Of a DNA stretch of 10,166 nucleotides, positions 1 to 6,832 are shown piece by piece. The translations under genes were made by a program, and so were the position numbers. This DNA is from an uncultured Ruminococcus sp. Lineage in GTDB: Bacteria > Bacillota > Clostridia > Oscillospirales > Acutalibacteraceae. Every line of letters starts with the position of its first letter. Position 1 is the first letter of the stretch. The notes below the pieces were generated by a model. The model made no database searches and was not told the DNA's origin. It saw only the letters and a program-made list of their open reading frames with translations. The stretch is from NCBI GenBank assembly GCA_951800855.1, contig CATOLC010000024.1, positions 1-10,166 on the forward strand. The letters are read 5' to 3'.

Positions 1-1101
1 GCCTTGCCGGCTTATGATTCGAGAAGTTTCCCGATTCATAATTTAAGGCTGAAAGATACTTCAAATACTAGTCAATCAATCCAAACAAATGCAGAATTTA
101 CGAAAATAAGGGCAATAAATGTGCCGACGAGCAGCGAATATTACCTTATGGTGCAAGGTAGCTCAAGTGGCACAAACTGGGCTTATTCTACAAAAATTAC
201 AGACGGCAAGGCAATGCTCCAAACTTCGGATCTTTCAAATGTTGCGAGCATTTCGAGCTTCGAAAATACTAAAGTTTGGCTCGAAAAAGCAAGCACGGAA
301 ACCGACGGCCAGCTCCTTTACGCCTCCGCGCTAACTACGATTAGCTCTTCAACCGACAAATTCGATGACAAAGCCCCTTGTGTTAAATCAGTCACTTTTA
401 CGCACCAAAAAGACGGCAAGCAGGAAACTTACACCCCTGGAAATTGGGCAACAAATCCCCCCATTACCGTGACCTATAACGTAGAAGACCTCGCCGGCAC
501 AGGTGTAACCCCGTCGGGCATTGACGCCGACAGTTACCAGATTTCCTTAGACGGCGGCACGAGTTATTCCAAAGCCACCGATAGCATTGATGGTGTCGAG
601 GTTCTAAGTCGAACTGAGAGCGAGCTCCAGCTTAAAGTCACTAAAGAAGGGCAGTTTAGGCTAAAAATCCGGGTGCAGGATAAAGAAGGCAACTGCTTTA
701 CCGAGTCGGAAATTAATAGCCTGAACATTGATATGACGCCCCCAGCACCCGTAAAAATCACCTCTCCGGAAGGGGACACGTGGCTAAAGACTAAAACCCC
801 GACTATCTCCGGCACGGGAGAAAAAGGCTGTACCGTTCATATAAAAGAAGGCGACACGATTTTGGGAAGCCCCGAAGTCAGCGAGGACGGCACTTGGCAG
901 TTGACTTTGGACCCGCTCGCTGAGTGGATACACAGGCTTACAATAACTCAGACAGACCCCGCAGGACAGACCTCAAATCCAGCGAAAATCAACTTTATAA
1001 TAAGCACAGAAGGCTTTGCCGGTAAAATCGTTATCACAGACGACGCCCGAGTTTACTGGATCCGACCGGGCGATAAGAGTGTATTTAAATTCCTGCATTA
1101 A
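1..1101 (+). CDS. Ig-like domain surface/secreted protein, C-terminal part (5' end outside window)
   Basis: The frame is open from the first base, so the true start lies upstream; the TTG at position 4 has no ribosome binding site and is not a credible start. About 366 residues are visible. The best-defined unit (about residues 247-335) begins TPPAPVKITSPEG and contains PTISGTGEKGCTV, DGTWQLTLDPL and TDPAGQTSNPA. This is the pattern of bacterial Ig-like domains found in tandem in large adhesins. A looser Ig-like unit precedes it (about 125-245, with TPPITVTYN-like, LDGGTSY and VQDKEGN segments). The first 120 residues are beta-rich but not assigned. The C-terminus has no LPXTG motif, membrane segment or SLH domain, so the anchoring mode is unknown. 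Ser, Thr, Asp and Gly are abundant, as in extracellular proteins. GC content is clearly higher than in neighbouring genes, near 60% over parts of 480-780. Adhesion is inferred from domain type only. Confidence 0.75.
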   Translation, partial: ALPAYDSRSFPIHNLRLKDTSNTSQSIQTNAEFTKIRAINVPTSSEYYLMVQGSSSGTNWAYSTKITDGKAMLQTSDLSNVASISSFENTKVWLEKASTETDGQLLYASALTTISSSTDKFDDKAPCVKSVTFTHQKDGKQETYTPGNWATNPPITVTYNVEDLAGTGVTPSGIDADSYQISLDGGTSYSKATDSIDGVEVLSRTESELQLKVTKEGQFRLKIRVQDKEGNCFTESEINSLNIDMTPPAPVKITSPEGDTWLKTKTPTISGTGEKGCTVHIKEGDTILGSPEVSEDGTWQLTLDPLAEWIHRLTITQTDPAGQTSNPAKINFIISTEGFAGKIVITDDARVYWIRPGDKSVFKFLH

Positions 1102-1144
1102 CTTATATTTTATCGTATGTAAAAATTACTATGCTCTAAAAATT

Positions 1145-1177
1145 CTTCCTGCGTAATTTTATGCGTAGGAAGTTTTT
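1145..1177 (+). terminator. Rho-independent terminator of the Ig-like protein gene
   Basis: An 11-bp stem (1145-1155 with 1162-1172, two G-U pairs) and a six-base loop ATTTTA are followed directly by TTTTTGTT. It lies 43 bases after the stop codon of the Ig-like gene and separates it from the nrdR operon. Confidence 0.88.
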
Positions 1178-1220
1178 GTTGGCTATACGGGAGTGCAAAA
1201 TAGATAGGAAATGGGTCAAA

Positions 1221-1239
1221 TTAGTCACGAGGTGATTAG
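1221..1239. repeat. Short imperfect inverted repeat upstream of nrdR
   Basis: TTAGTCAC (1221-1228) and GTGATTAG (1232-1239) can pair over eight positions, two of them G-T, around GAG. It sits about 55 bases upstream of the nrdR -35 box. It could be a weak operator or a remnant hairpin; it does not look like the NrdR box of class Ia-III ribonucleotide reductase promoters. Nothing else is evident between the terminator and the promoter. Confidence 0.25.
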
Positions 1240-1292
1240 GTTTTACTCTTTACCTTTCACTATACTTTCTTTGCTGCTCTATATACGAAATA

Positions 1293-1321
1293 TTTACATT
1301 GTTTATTTTATTTGATAAAAT
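1293..1321 (+). promoter_or_regulatory. Sigma-A-type promoter of nrdR-glnN
   Basis: TTTACA (1293-1298), a 17-base spacer and TAAAAT (1316-1321), with an extended -10 TG (TGA before TAAAAT). The expected transcription start is near 1328. That leaves a 5' leader of roughly 30 bases before the TTG at 1360 and rules out the upstream TTG at 1312, which lies inside the promoter. Confidence 0.7.
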
Positions 1322-1349
1322 TAATTATTAAATTTATAGAAAAACAGGC

Positions 1350-1354
1350 AGGTG
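1350..1354 (+). promoter_or_regulatory. Ribosome binding site fixing the nrdR TTG start
   Basis: AGGTG ends five bases before the TTG at 1360. This placement makes the protein begin MRCPYC, the usual NrdR N-terminus, although there is no ATG. Confidence 0.75.
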
Positions 1355-1359
1355 ATAAT

Positions 1360-1821
1360 TTGAGGTGCCCATATTGTAACTCAGAAGACAGCAGAGTCCT
1401 TGAATCTAGAGCAGCAGAAGAGGGAAAAAGCGTTAGAAGACGCAGAGAATGTATAAAATGTTTAAGACGTTTTACCACATTTGAATATGTTGAAATGGTA
1501 CCGCTTTTAGTTATAAAAAGAGATGGATCGCGTGAAATTTTTTCTAGAAAAAAACTTTTAGAAGGAATACTCAAAGCATGTGAAAAACGACCGGTACCTA
1601 TAGAAGAGATAGAAAAATTAGTAAATAAAATAGAATTATATTTTCAAAATTCCTCAGAAAAAGAAATTCCCTCTGGATTTATAGGAGAGAAAGTGATGGA
1701 TGAGCTTAAGTATTTGGATGAGGTTGCCTACATAAGATTTGCATCAATTTATAGAGAATTTAAAGACATAAACTCTTTTATGGAAGAAGCGAAAAAATTT
1801 TTAGGTGAAATAAAAAATTAG
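1360..1821 (+). CDS. nrdR: Transcriptional repressor NrdR
   Basis: This is a 153-residue protein of the usual NrdR length. NrdR is a nucleotide-sensing repressor of ribonucleotide reductase genes; it binds NrdR boxes in a form set by the ATP/dATP state. The N-terminal zinc ribbon is complete: Cys3 and Cys6 (CPYC), and Cys31 and Cys34 (CIKC), with the basic RRRREC segment and RRFTTFE between ribbon and cone. The ATP-cone follows at about residues 48-138 (PLLVIKRDGSREIFSRKKL near its start, VAYIRFASIYREF near its end). The start is TTG, chosen from the ribosome binding site, the promoter position and the family N-terminus. glnN follows after 8 bases, so the two are probably co-transcribed. No ribonucleotide reductase gene is in the window, so its targets lie elsewhere. 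Confidence 0.96.
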   Translation: MRCPYCNSEDSRVLESRAAEEGKSVRRRRECIKCLRRFTTFEYVEMVPLLVIKRDGSREIFSRKKLLEGILKACEKRPVPIEEIEKLVNKIELYFQNSSEKEIPSGFIGEKVMDELKYLDEVAYIRFASIYREFKDINSFMEEAKKFLGEIKN

Positions 1822-1829
1822 ATGCGGGG

Positions 1830-3944
1830 ATGGTTGAATTGAATAGAAAAAATATAAAAGACATTACAAAAATTTTTGGGGAAATGGTGTTTGATGACAA
1901 TGTAATGCAAGAAAGACTCCCTAAAGAAGTCTATGCAAATTTTAAAGACGCAGTTGACACTTGTAGTGAGCTAAGCAGTGATGTTGCGGAGTCTATCGCC
2001 ATGGCAATGAAAGACTGGGCAATTGAACATGGAGCAACCCATTTTACCCACTGGTTCCAGCCTATGACAGGTGTTACCGCCGAAAAACATGATAGTTTTA
2101 TAAGTTTTGACAGTAGCGGTAGAGCAATTATGGGCTTTTCTGGAAAAGACCTTATTAAAGGTGAACCTGATGCATCAAGTTTTCCGTCAGGAGGTCTTCG
2201 AGCAACCTTTGAAGCACGAGGATATACTGCATGGGACCCCACATCATATGCTTTTGTAAAAGACGGCACTTTGTGTATCCCCACGGTCTTTTGTTCATAT
2301 GGGGGAGAAACTCTGGACAAAAAAACTCCTCTTCTTCGTTCTCTTAGAGAGCTTAATAAGCAAGCACTCCGAATACTCAAACTGTTCGGAATAGACGATG
2401 CAAAAAGAGTTTTTGCAAGTGTAGGAGTGGAACAAGAATACTTCCTTTTGGATAGGAAAATGGTGCAAAATAGAAAAGATTTGCTTAATTGTGGCCGCAC
2501 CCTTTTTGGAGCAAAACCGATAAAAGGACAGGATTTGGGCGACCATTATTTCGGATGTTTAAAGCCAAAAATTTCAGAATTTATGAAAGATTTGGATGAA
2601 GAACTTTGGCGTTTAGGAGTCCCAGCAAAAACAGAGCATAATGAAGTTGCTCCGGCACAGCATGAGTTAGCTCAAATACACACTCATGCAAACACAGCTA
2701 CAGACCAAAATCAGATTACTATGGAAGTTTTAAAAAATGTTGCAGAAAGATATGATATGGTATGTTTGCTGCATGAAAAACCATTTGAAGGAATAAATGG
2801 AAGCGGTAAGCACAATAATTGGTCTTTGCAGACAGACACTGGTGTAAATCTTTTTGAACCTGGAAACTCTCCGGAGGAAAATGCTCAGTTTTTACTTTTT
2901 TTATGTGCATTTATAAGAGGTGTGGACAAATACCCTGAACTGTTGAGAATTTCGGTCGCAAGTGCCGGAAATGACTGTAGACTAGGAGCTCAAGAGGCCC
3001 CACCCGCTATAATTTCTGTATTTGTAGGGGAAGAACTTATGGAAATTTTAGAGGCTATAGAAAACGGCATAAGATATGATCGCCACGAAAGTTATATTTT
3101 TGAAACGGGAATTGATATATTGCCTAAATTCCCCAAAGACACCACTGATAGAAACAGAACTTCCCCGCTTGCTTTTACTGGAAATAAATTTGAATTCAGG
3201 ATGCCGGGTTCGAGTGAATCTGTATCCGGTGCAAATATGATGATAAACACTATTATGGCTGATGAATTAGAGTATTTTGCAAATAAGCTTGAAAATTGTA
3301 ATGATTTTCAAGGAGAACTTCGTAAATTGCTTGCGGAAACCATAAAAAATCATAAAAAAATAATTTTTAACGGCAATAATTACTCTAAAAAATGGAAGGA
3401 AGAAGCAGAAAAAAGAGGGTTGCCAAACCTAATAACAATGGCAGATGCCATTCCTCATTACTTAGACAGGAAAAATATTGACCTATTTGAGCGACGTAGA
3501 ATTTTTTCTGAAAAAGAGCTGCGCTCAAGATGTGAAATACAGATGGAAAATTACTTTAAAATCTTAAAAATTGAGGCTAAAACAATGCTCGAGATGGCTA
3601 CAAGAGAAATTATTCCAGCTATCACGAAGTATATATATCATTTGTCCACTTGTATAAACGAATATAGAAAAGCTAGACCTAATCAAGAAAAAAGTGTAAT
3701 GGAAAAAATGCTGGAAAAGCTTGCGGGTATTCTTGAGGAAACAGACATTGCTACAACTGAACTGAAAGAAATACTAACAAATATACCTCCAAAAAAGCAA
3801 GGAAAAGAGATAGGGCAGTATTGCAAAAATAAAATCATACCCGGGATGAATAAACTCAGGGGAATCGTCGATATTGCTCAGCTAAATATCGCCGAGGAGT
3901 TCTGGCCATTTCCGGATAATTCTAAGCTTCTTTTAAGTGTGTAA
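1830..3944 (+). CDS. glnN: Class III glutamine synthetase
   Basis: This 704-residue enzyme should make glutamine from glutamate, ammonia and ATP in the cytoplasm. Its length and motifs are those of class III (GlnN), which is much longer than the roughly 450-residue class I enzyme and is common in Bacteroidota, cyanobacteria and Clostridia. Visible motifs are FTHWFQPMTG (72-81), GVEQEYFLLD (199-208), EHNEVAPAQHE (269-279), NGSGKHNNWS (323-332), RLGAQEAPPAIISVF (384-398) and DRNRTSPLAFTGNKFEFR (440-457). The catalytic core with metal- and ATP-binding residues is therefore intact. The remaining 240 residues form the helical, class-specific C-terminal part. The ATG follows nrdR by 8 bases and is preceded only by a poor GGGG-type site, suggesting translation coupled to nrdR. 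No GlnR site, T-box or glutamine riboswitch was seen upstream, and no clear terminator follows. Confidence 0.97.
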   Translation: MVELNRKNIKDITKIFGEMVFDDNVMQERLPKEVYANFKDAVDTCSELSSDVAESIAMAMKDWAIEHGATHFTHWFQPMTGVTAEKHDSFISFDSSGRAIMGFSGKDLIKGEPDASSFPSGGLRATFEARGYTAWDPTSYAFVKDGTLCIPTVFCSYGGETLDKKTPLLRSLRELNKQALRILKLFGIDDAKRVFASVGVEQEYFLLDRKMVQNRKDLLNCGRTLFGAKPIKGQDLGDHYFGCLKPKISEFMKDLDEELWRLGVPAKTEHNEVAPAQHELAQIHTHANTATDQNQITMEVLKNVAERYDMVCLLHEKPFEGINGSGKHNNWSLQTDTGVNLFEPGNSPEENAQFLLFLCAFIRGVDKYPELLRISVASAGNDCRLGAQEAPPAIISVFVGEELMEILEAIENGIRYDRHESYIFETGIDILPKFPKDTTDRNRTSPLAFTGNKFEFRMPGSSESVSGANMMINTIMADELEYFANKLENCNDFQGELRKLLAETIKNHKKIIFNGNNYSKKWKEEAEKRGLPNLITMADAIPHYLDRKNIDLFERRRIFSEKELRSRCEIQMENYFKILKIEAKTMLEMATREIIPAITKYIYHLSTCINEYRKARPNQEKSVMEKMLEKLAGILEETDIATTELKEILTNIPPKKQGKEIGQYCKNKIIPGMNKLRGIVDIAQLNIAEEFWPFPDNSKLLLSV

Positions 3945-4111
3945 ATACTAATTTTAAGTTCATTTATGTTTTTCTATACTATTTATTTTTGTGTGCATAA
4001 TGTGTAAGCATTATAGCCAATTGCGTAAAAATATGTAGACTGTTTATCGAAGGCTAGAGATAATCTATTTATTTGTTTACACTTTGTCTAAAAAGAGGGA
4101 TTTTAATTTTT

Positions 4112-5086
4112 ATGGAGATTAAAAAAGAAAAAACAAGTTTTTTTACCAATAAATTTATTGTAATGGCAACTGCAATTTTATGTACTGCATTATGGGGAAA
4201 TATGATTCCAGCAATAAAAGTCGGATGTGACCTTTTAGGCGTGAATCCGGAAGACACTGCTTCAGAAATTCTTTTTGCGGGATTTTGTTTTACTCTTTCA
4301 GGACTTTATACTATTTTTGTTTCCTGTTTAAGGGAAAATAGATTGGTTCTTCCTCAGAAAAAATTACTATTGGATACATTTGTGTTAGGCTTTGTCCAAA
4401 CTACTTTACAGTATGTTTTTTTATATATGGGTATTCCAAATACAAGCGGGTTTAATTCGTGTATAATTTCATCAAGTGGGACACTTCTTATAGTAATTCT
4501 ATCCCATTTTATATACAAAGATGATAAAATTGATTTTAGAAAAAGTATAGGATGTTTTCTGGGACTTTTAGGTGTTCTCGTGCTGAACTTAGGCTCATTT
4601 TTTGAAATTTCCCCAATATTTACATTTAAAGGCGAAGGTATGATATTTTTATCTACTTTGACTTTTGTTTTCACCACTCCTTTATGCAAAAAACTTTCAC
4701 AGCATGAAAAACCAGAGGTTTTTACAGGATATAGCTTTTTAATCGGAGGTATAATTTTACTTTTTTTAGGTTTTTTCCAAGGAGGTATGATTGTCTTAAC
4801 ACTAAAAGGCTTATTAATGCTTCTGTACTTATCAGCTGCTGCGGCTATATCTGGGGCACTTTGGAATTACCTTTTGGAGTACAATAAAGTATCTGAGGTT
4901 ACAATATATAATTTCCTTGTTCCAATATTTGGAACGATTTCAGCAGGCATAATGCTAAACGAAAATATATTTGAAATAACAAACTTAATCGCGTTAATTT
5001 TGATATGTTCAGGTATTTACTTTGTTAGTGAAAAAGTTGATTTGTTTAAACTAAAACGTAAAAATAAGGCAGAAAAAACTATTTGA
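4112..5086 (+). CDS. EamA/DMT-superfamily transporter
   Basis: This is a 324-residue, strongly hydrophobic protein with about ten predicted membrane helices in two halves (about residues 15-150 and 165-310), the duplicated layout of EamA drug/metabolite transporters. Segments such as ATAILCTALWGNMIPAIK in helix 1 and the closing VSEVTIYNFLVPIFGTISAG with LIALILICSGIYFV are typical of the family; the second half usually carries a Pro near the end of its penultimate helices, as here. The tail is basic (KLKRKNK), fitting a cytosolic C-terminus. The substrate cannot be told. The ATG at 4112 is chosen because AGAGGGA lies 11 bases upstream; a TTG at 4073 lacks such a site. The preceding 167 bases after glnN show no convincing terminator or promoter, so read-through from glnN is possible. 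ogg follows after 10 bases. Confidence 0.88.
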   Translation: MEIKKEKTSFFTNKFIVMATAILCTALWGNMIPAIKVGCDLLGVNPEDTASEILFAGFCFTLSGLYTIFVSCLRENRLVLPQKKLLLDTFVLGFVQTTLQYVFLYMGIPNTSGFNSCIISSSGTLLIVILSHFIYKDDKIDFRKSIGCFLGLLGVLVLNLGSFFEISPIFTFKGEGMIFLSTLTFVFTTPLCKKLSQHEKPEVFTGYSFLIGGIILLFLGFFQGGMIVLTLKGLLMLLYLSAAAAISGALWNYLLEYNKVSEVTIYNFLVPIFGTISAGIMLNENIFEITNLIALILICSGIYFVSEKVDLFKLKRKNKAEKTI

Positions 5087-5088
5087 GG
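5085..5088 (+). promoter_or_regulatory. Ribosome binding site choosing the ogg start
   Basis: GAGG overlaps the stop codon of the transporter gene. It lies 8 bases before the ATG at 5097 but only 2 bases before the ATG at 5091, so 5097 is the better start. The overlap implies coupled translation of the two genes. Confidence 0.6.
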
Positions 5089-5096
5089 ATATGCTA

Positions 5097-5909
5097 ATGA
5101 ATAAAATTAAAATTCAAGATTATGAGAAATTCAGTTTAGAGGAAACGTTCGAATGTGGTCAGTGTTTCCGATGGAACAAGGAAAATTCAGGGTACCGAGG
5201 TATAGTTTCAGATAGTGATGTTTTTGTATATTATGAAGGAAATAATCTTATTATAGAAGGTGCAAAAGAAAATCAATATGAATTCTGGATAAAATACTTC
5301 GATTTAGATAGAGATTATTCTAAAATAAGGCAAACGTTAACAGAAATTGACCCCACTTTAAAAAAGGCAGTTGAATCTTGCTCCGGGATAAGAATTTTAA
5401 GACAAGAACCTTGGGAAGCCCTTTGCTCTTTTATCATTTCGCAAAATAATAATATCCCAAGAATAAAAGGAATAATCCATAGACTTTGTGAAAATTTTGG
5501 AGAAAAAATAAGCGAGAAAGCATTTTCATTTCCTTCAGCCGAAGTTATTTCTTCTCTCACTGAAGATGATTTTGCAGCAATACGAAGCGGGTTCCGTGCT
5601 AAGTATATTATTGATGCAGCAAAAAAAGTTTCAAATGGGGAAATTAACTTGGAACACTTAAAAACTATACCTATTTTTAAAGCGAGAGAAGAACTTAAAA
5701 AGATTAAGGGGGTAGGCCCTAAGGTAGCTGAATGCACGATTCTTTATGGATTTCATAGGCTAGAAGCGTTTCCCGTTGATGTTTGGATGAAACGCATAAT
5801 GGAGACTTATTTCCCGGGGAAAACTGCGGATATATTCGGAAAGTATGCCGGAATTGCACAGCAATATTTATTTCACTACATAAGGACAAATGGTACTGCA
5901 AAAAAATGA
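5097..5909 (+). CDS. ogg: 8-oxoguanine DNA glycosylase/AP lyase (OGG1 type)
   Basis: A 270-residue base-excision-repair enzyme that removes 8-oxoguanine from DNA and can cut the resulting abasic site. The N-terminal OGG domain holds the FxLExTFxCGQCFRW-like segment (about 12-26). The helix-hairpin-helix/GPD part has LKKIKGVGPKVAEC with catalytic Lys209 and PVDVWMKR with Asp228; these correspond to human OGG1 Lys249 and Asp268. The segment SQNNNIPRIKG (115-125) matches human SSNNNIARITG, and SGFRAKY (164-170) matches the human GYRARY loop. It is close in type to the Clostridium acetobutylicum enzyme and shorter than human OGG1 (345 residues). The gene shares an operon with the transporter upstream and ends just before a hairpin serving mainly the opposite strand. 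The family call is firm; the base-opposite preference is inference. Confidence 0.95.
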   Translation: MNKIKIQDYEKFSLEETFECGQCFRWNKENSGYRGIVSDSDVFVYYEGNNLIIEGAKENQYEFWIKYFDLDRDYSKIRQTLTEIDPTLKKAVESCSGIRILRQEPWEALCSFIISQNNNIPRIKGIIHRLCENFGEKISEKAFSFPSAEVISSLTEDDFAAIRSGFRAKYIIDAAKKVSNGEINLEHLKTIPIFKAREELKKIKGVGPKVAECTILYGFHRLEAFPVDVWMKRIMETYFPGKTADIFGKYAGIAQQYLFHYIRTNGTAKK

Positions 5910-5913
5910 AACT

Positions 5914-5948
5914 AAAAAACTATCTCTACGAACATACGCTCGTAGAGA
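5914..5948 (-). terminator. Rho-independent terminator between convergent genes
   Basis: TCTCTACGA (5923-5931) pairs perfectly with TCGTAGAGA (5940-5948) around an eight-base loop. Read on the minus strand, the stem is followed after three bases by six T (5914-5919). It therefore ends the minus-strand 177-residue gene, whose stop is 21 bases upstream of the stem. On the plus strand the hairpin lies just after ogg but is followed by an AT mix with no T-run, so it would be weak in that direction. Confidence 0.8.
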
Positions 5949-5969
5949 ATTCTATAATATAATTATAAA

Positions 5970-6503
5970 TTATTTAAAGTCAAGTTTAATATCTTTACCT
6001 GCTGTTTTTGCTTCAGAAACTTTTAATACCCAGCCTTTTATCCCCGTTTTACCTTTTGCCAATTTTTTAAAAATTTCTTCTAATATAGTTCTTGTCGTAT
6101 TATCCTTAGTTAACTGGTCATATAATCCATTATCTTTGTAAGGATAGTCTATTAATTTTTGATTAGTCGCACATTTATAGTGGTGGTCATATGCATATGA
6201 AAAGTTCAACCTATCCCAGCCACAAAATTTTTGGGATGTCGGGTCAGTATCCTGTGAATAATAAGTTTGTAGCGCGTTTAGTGGCTGATTATTCAGCTTT
6301 ATATGTTTTAAGATTTTTTTTAAGATTTTCTTACTATATTCGTTGAGATTCCCCCCCCCGGGAGCATAAGTTATAGATGCTTCCAGTAGAATTATTGTAT
6401 AAACCTTATCTACGTTGGGGAGACCAGCATTTTTTCCAAGTTCCAATGGATCAATTTTTATTTCAGCTTCTATATAATTCTCGTTCTGGATTTTACCAGC
6501 CAT
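5970..6503 (-). CDS. Hypothetical protein, 177 residues, with poly-G tract
   Basis: I do not recognise the family. The start at 6503 (MAGKIQNE) is chosen because AAAGGAG lies 9 bases upstream; an in-frame ATG at 6512 abuts that site and is too close. There is no signal peptide or membrane segment, so the protein is probably cytoplasmic. It is rich in Lys, Asn and Tyr, with two Cys (in KFCGWD and YKCATN), an aromatic central part (NFSYAYDHHYK), an amphipathic Lys-Ile-Leu run (YSKKILKKILKHIK) and a C-terminal GIKGWVLKV. Pro48 and Gly49-51 are encoded by CCC and nine consecutive G. It has its own strong promoter and terminator, so it is a single-gene unit, divergent from the radical SAM gene. 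Gene reality is supported by this full set of expression signals; function is unknown. Confidence 0.8.
   Translation of the reverse strand: MAGKIQNENYIEAEIKIDPLELGKNAGLPNVDKVYTIILLEASITYAPGGGNLNEYSKKILKKILKHIKLNNQPLNALQTYYSQDTDPTSQKFCGWDRLNFSYAYDHHYKCATNQKLIDYPYKDNGLYDQLTKDNTTRTILEEIFKKLAKGKTGIKGWVLKVSEAKTAGKDIKLDFK
6351..6359 (-). repeat. Nine-G homopolymer in the coding strand
   Basis: Nine C on the plus strand (nine G in the coding strand) encode Gly49-51 of the 177-residue protein and are preceded by CCC. Gain of one G gives a TAG six codons past the tract (GAA TCT CAA CGA ATA TAG). Loss of one G gives a TAA ten codons past the last full GGG triplet. Either slip therefore switches the protein off. 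Confidence 0.9.
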
Positions 6504-6512
6504 AATATACAT

Positions 6513-6519
6513 CTCCTTT
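6513..6519 (-). promoter_or_regulatory. Ribosome binding site of the 177-residue gene
   Basis: AAAGGAG on the minus strand lies directly against one ATG (6512) and 9 bases from the next in-frame ATG (6503), favouring 6503 as start. Confidence 0.8.
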
Positions 6520-6537
6520 AATATATTTTACAAGAAT

Positions 6538-6566
6538 AATATATCACATTTGCATAAATATATCAA
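6538..6566 (-). promoter_or_regulatory. Strong sigma-A-type promoter of the 177-residue gene
   Basis: On the minus strand: TTGATA (6566-6561), a 17-base spacer and TATATT (6543-6538), with an extended -10 TGA before the hexamer. The predicted transcription start is near 6531, giving a leader of about 28 bases. Confidence 0.8.
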
Positions 6567-6752
6567 CTTAAATTTTAAAAAAGAATATATTTTGCTATTT
6601 TATTTTTGAAAATGAGAACTATAGTTATTCTATATAACCATAAGTTTAAAAATATCTCCCTGCTTAATCTATCTCACTTTTATTAATCTGGAATCCCTTT
6701 CTTAGTTCAACAAAAAGTAATAATTGGTTTTTACTTAAAATACAAAAAAGTA

Positions 6753-6780
6753 TTGACATTAACATATTTTATGATAAAAT
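6753..6780 (+). promoter_or_regulatory. Sigma-A-type promoter of the radical SAM gene
   Basis: TTGACA (6753-6758), a 16-base spacer and TAAAAT (6775-6780), with extended -10 TGA. The -35 is a perfect consensus. Predicted transcription starts near 6787, about 45 bases before the ATG. Confidence 0.75.
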
Positions 6781-6832
6781 ATATTGTATAATATTAAATA
6801 TGTATAAATTTATCTGGATAGAGGTGGCAATT

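Larger units (their letters stand above)
6504..6832. other. Divergent intergenic region between the 177-residue gene and the radical SAM gene
   Basis: These 329 very AT-rich bases hold the two back-to-back promoters and little else. The middle (about 6567-6752) contains a perfect ten-base palindrome AACTATAGTT (6617-6626) and two similar A-rich direct repeats, ACAAAAAGTAAT (6710-6721) and ACAAAAAAGTATT (6742-6754), the second abutting the -35 box of the radical SAM promoter. These could be regulator sites, but AT-rich DNA yields such matches easily. No ORF with a ribosome binding site, RNA gene or riboswitch was seen. Confidence 0.5.

Noticed and set aside
1312..1359. An N-terminal extension of NrdR from the TTG at 1312
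   Set aside because: That TTG overlaps the promoter region, lacks a ribosome binding site, and NrdR proteins normally begin M-[KR]-C-P-[YF]-C, which the TTG at 1360 gives.
1931..2500. A 189-codon open frame on the minus strand opposite glnN
   Set aside because: It lies wholly inside a clearly real glnN, has no ribosome binding site and encodes a composition typical of an antisense shadow.
3995..4016. A small hairpin (ATAATG with CATTAT) after glnN as a terminator
   Set aside because: The stem is only six mostly A-T pairs and has no T-run after it on the plus strand.
5315..5737. A 140-codon minus-strand open frame opposite ogg
   Set aside because: It covers the conserved helix-hairpin-helix region of ogg in antisense; no start signals and no recognisable protein.
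5890..6141. An 83-codon plus-strand frame spanning the end of ogg and the 3' part of the 177-residue gene
   Set aside because: It runs through the terminator hairpin and lies antisense to a gene with full expression signals; it has no ribosome binding site.
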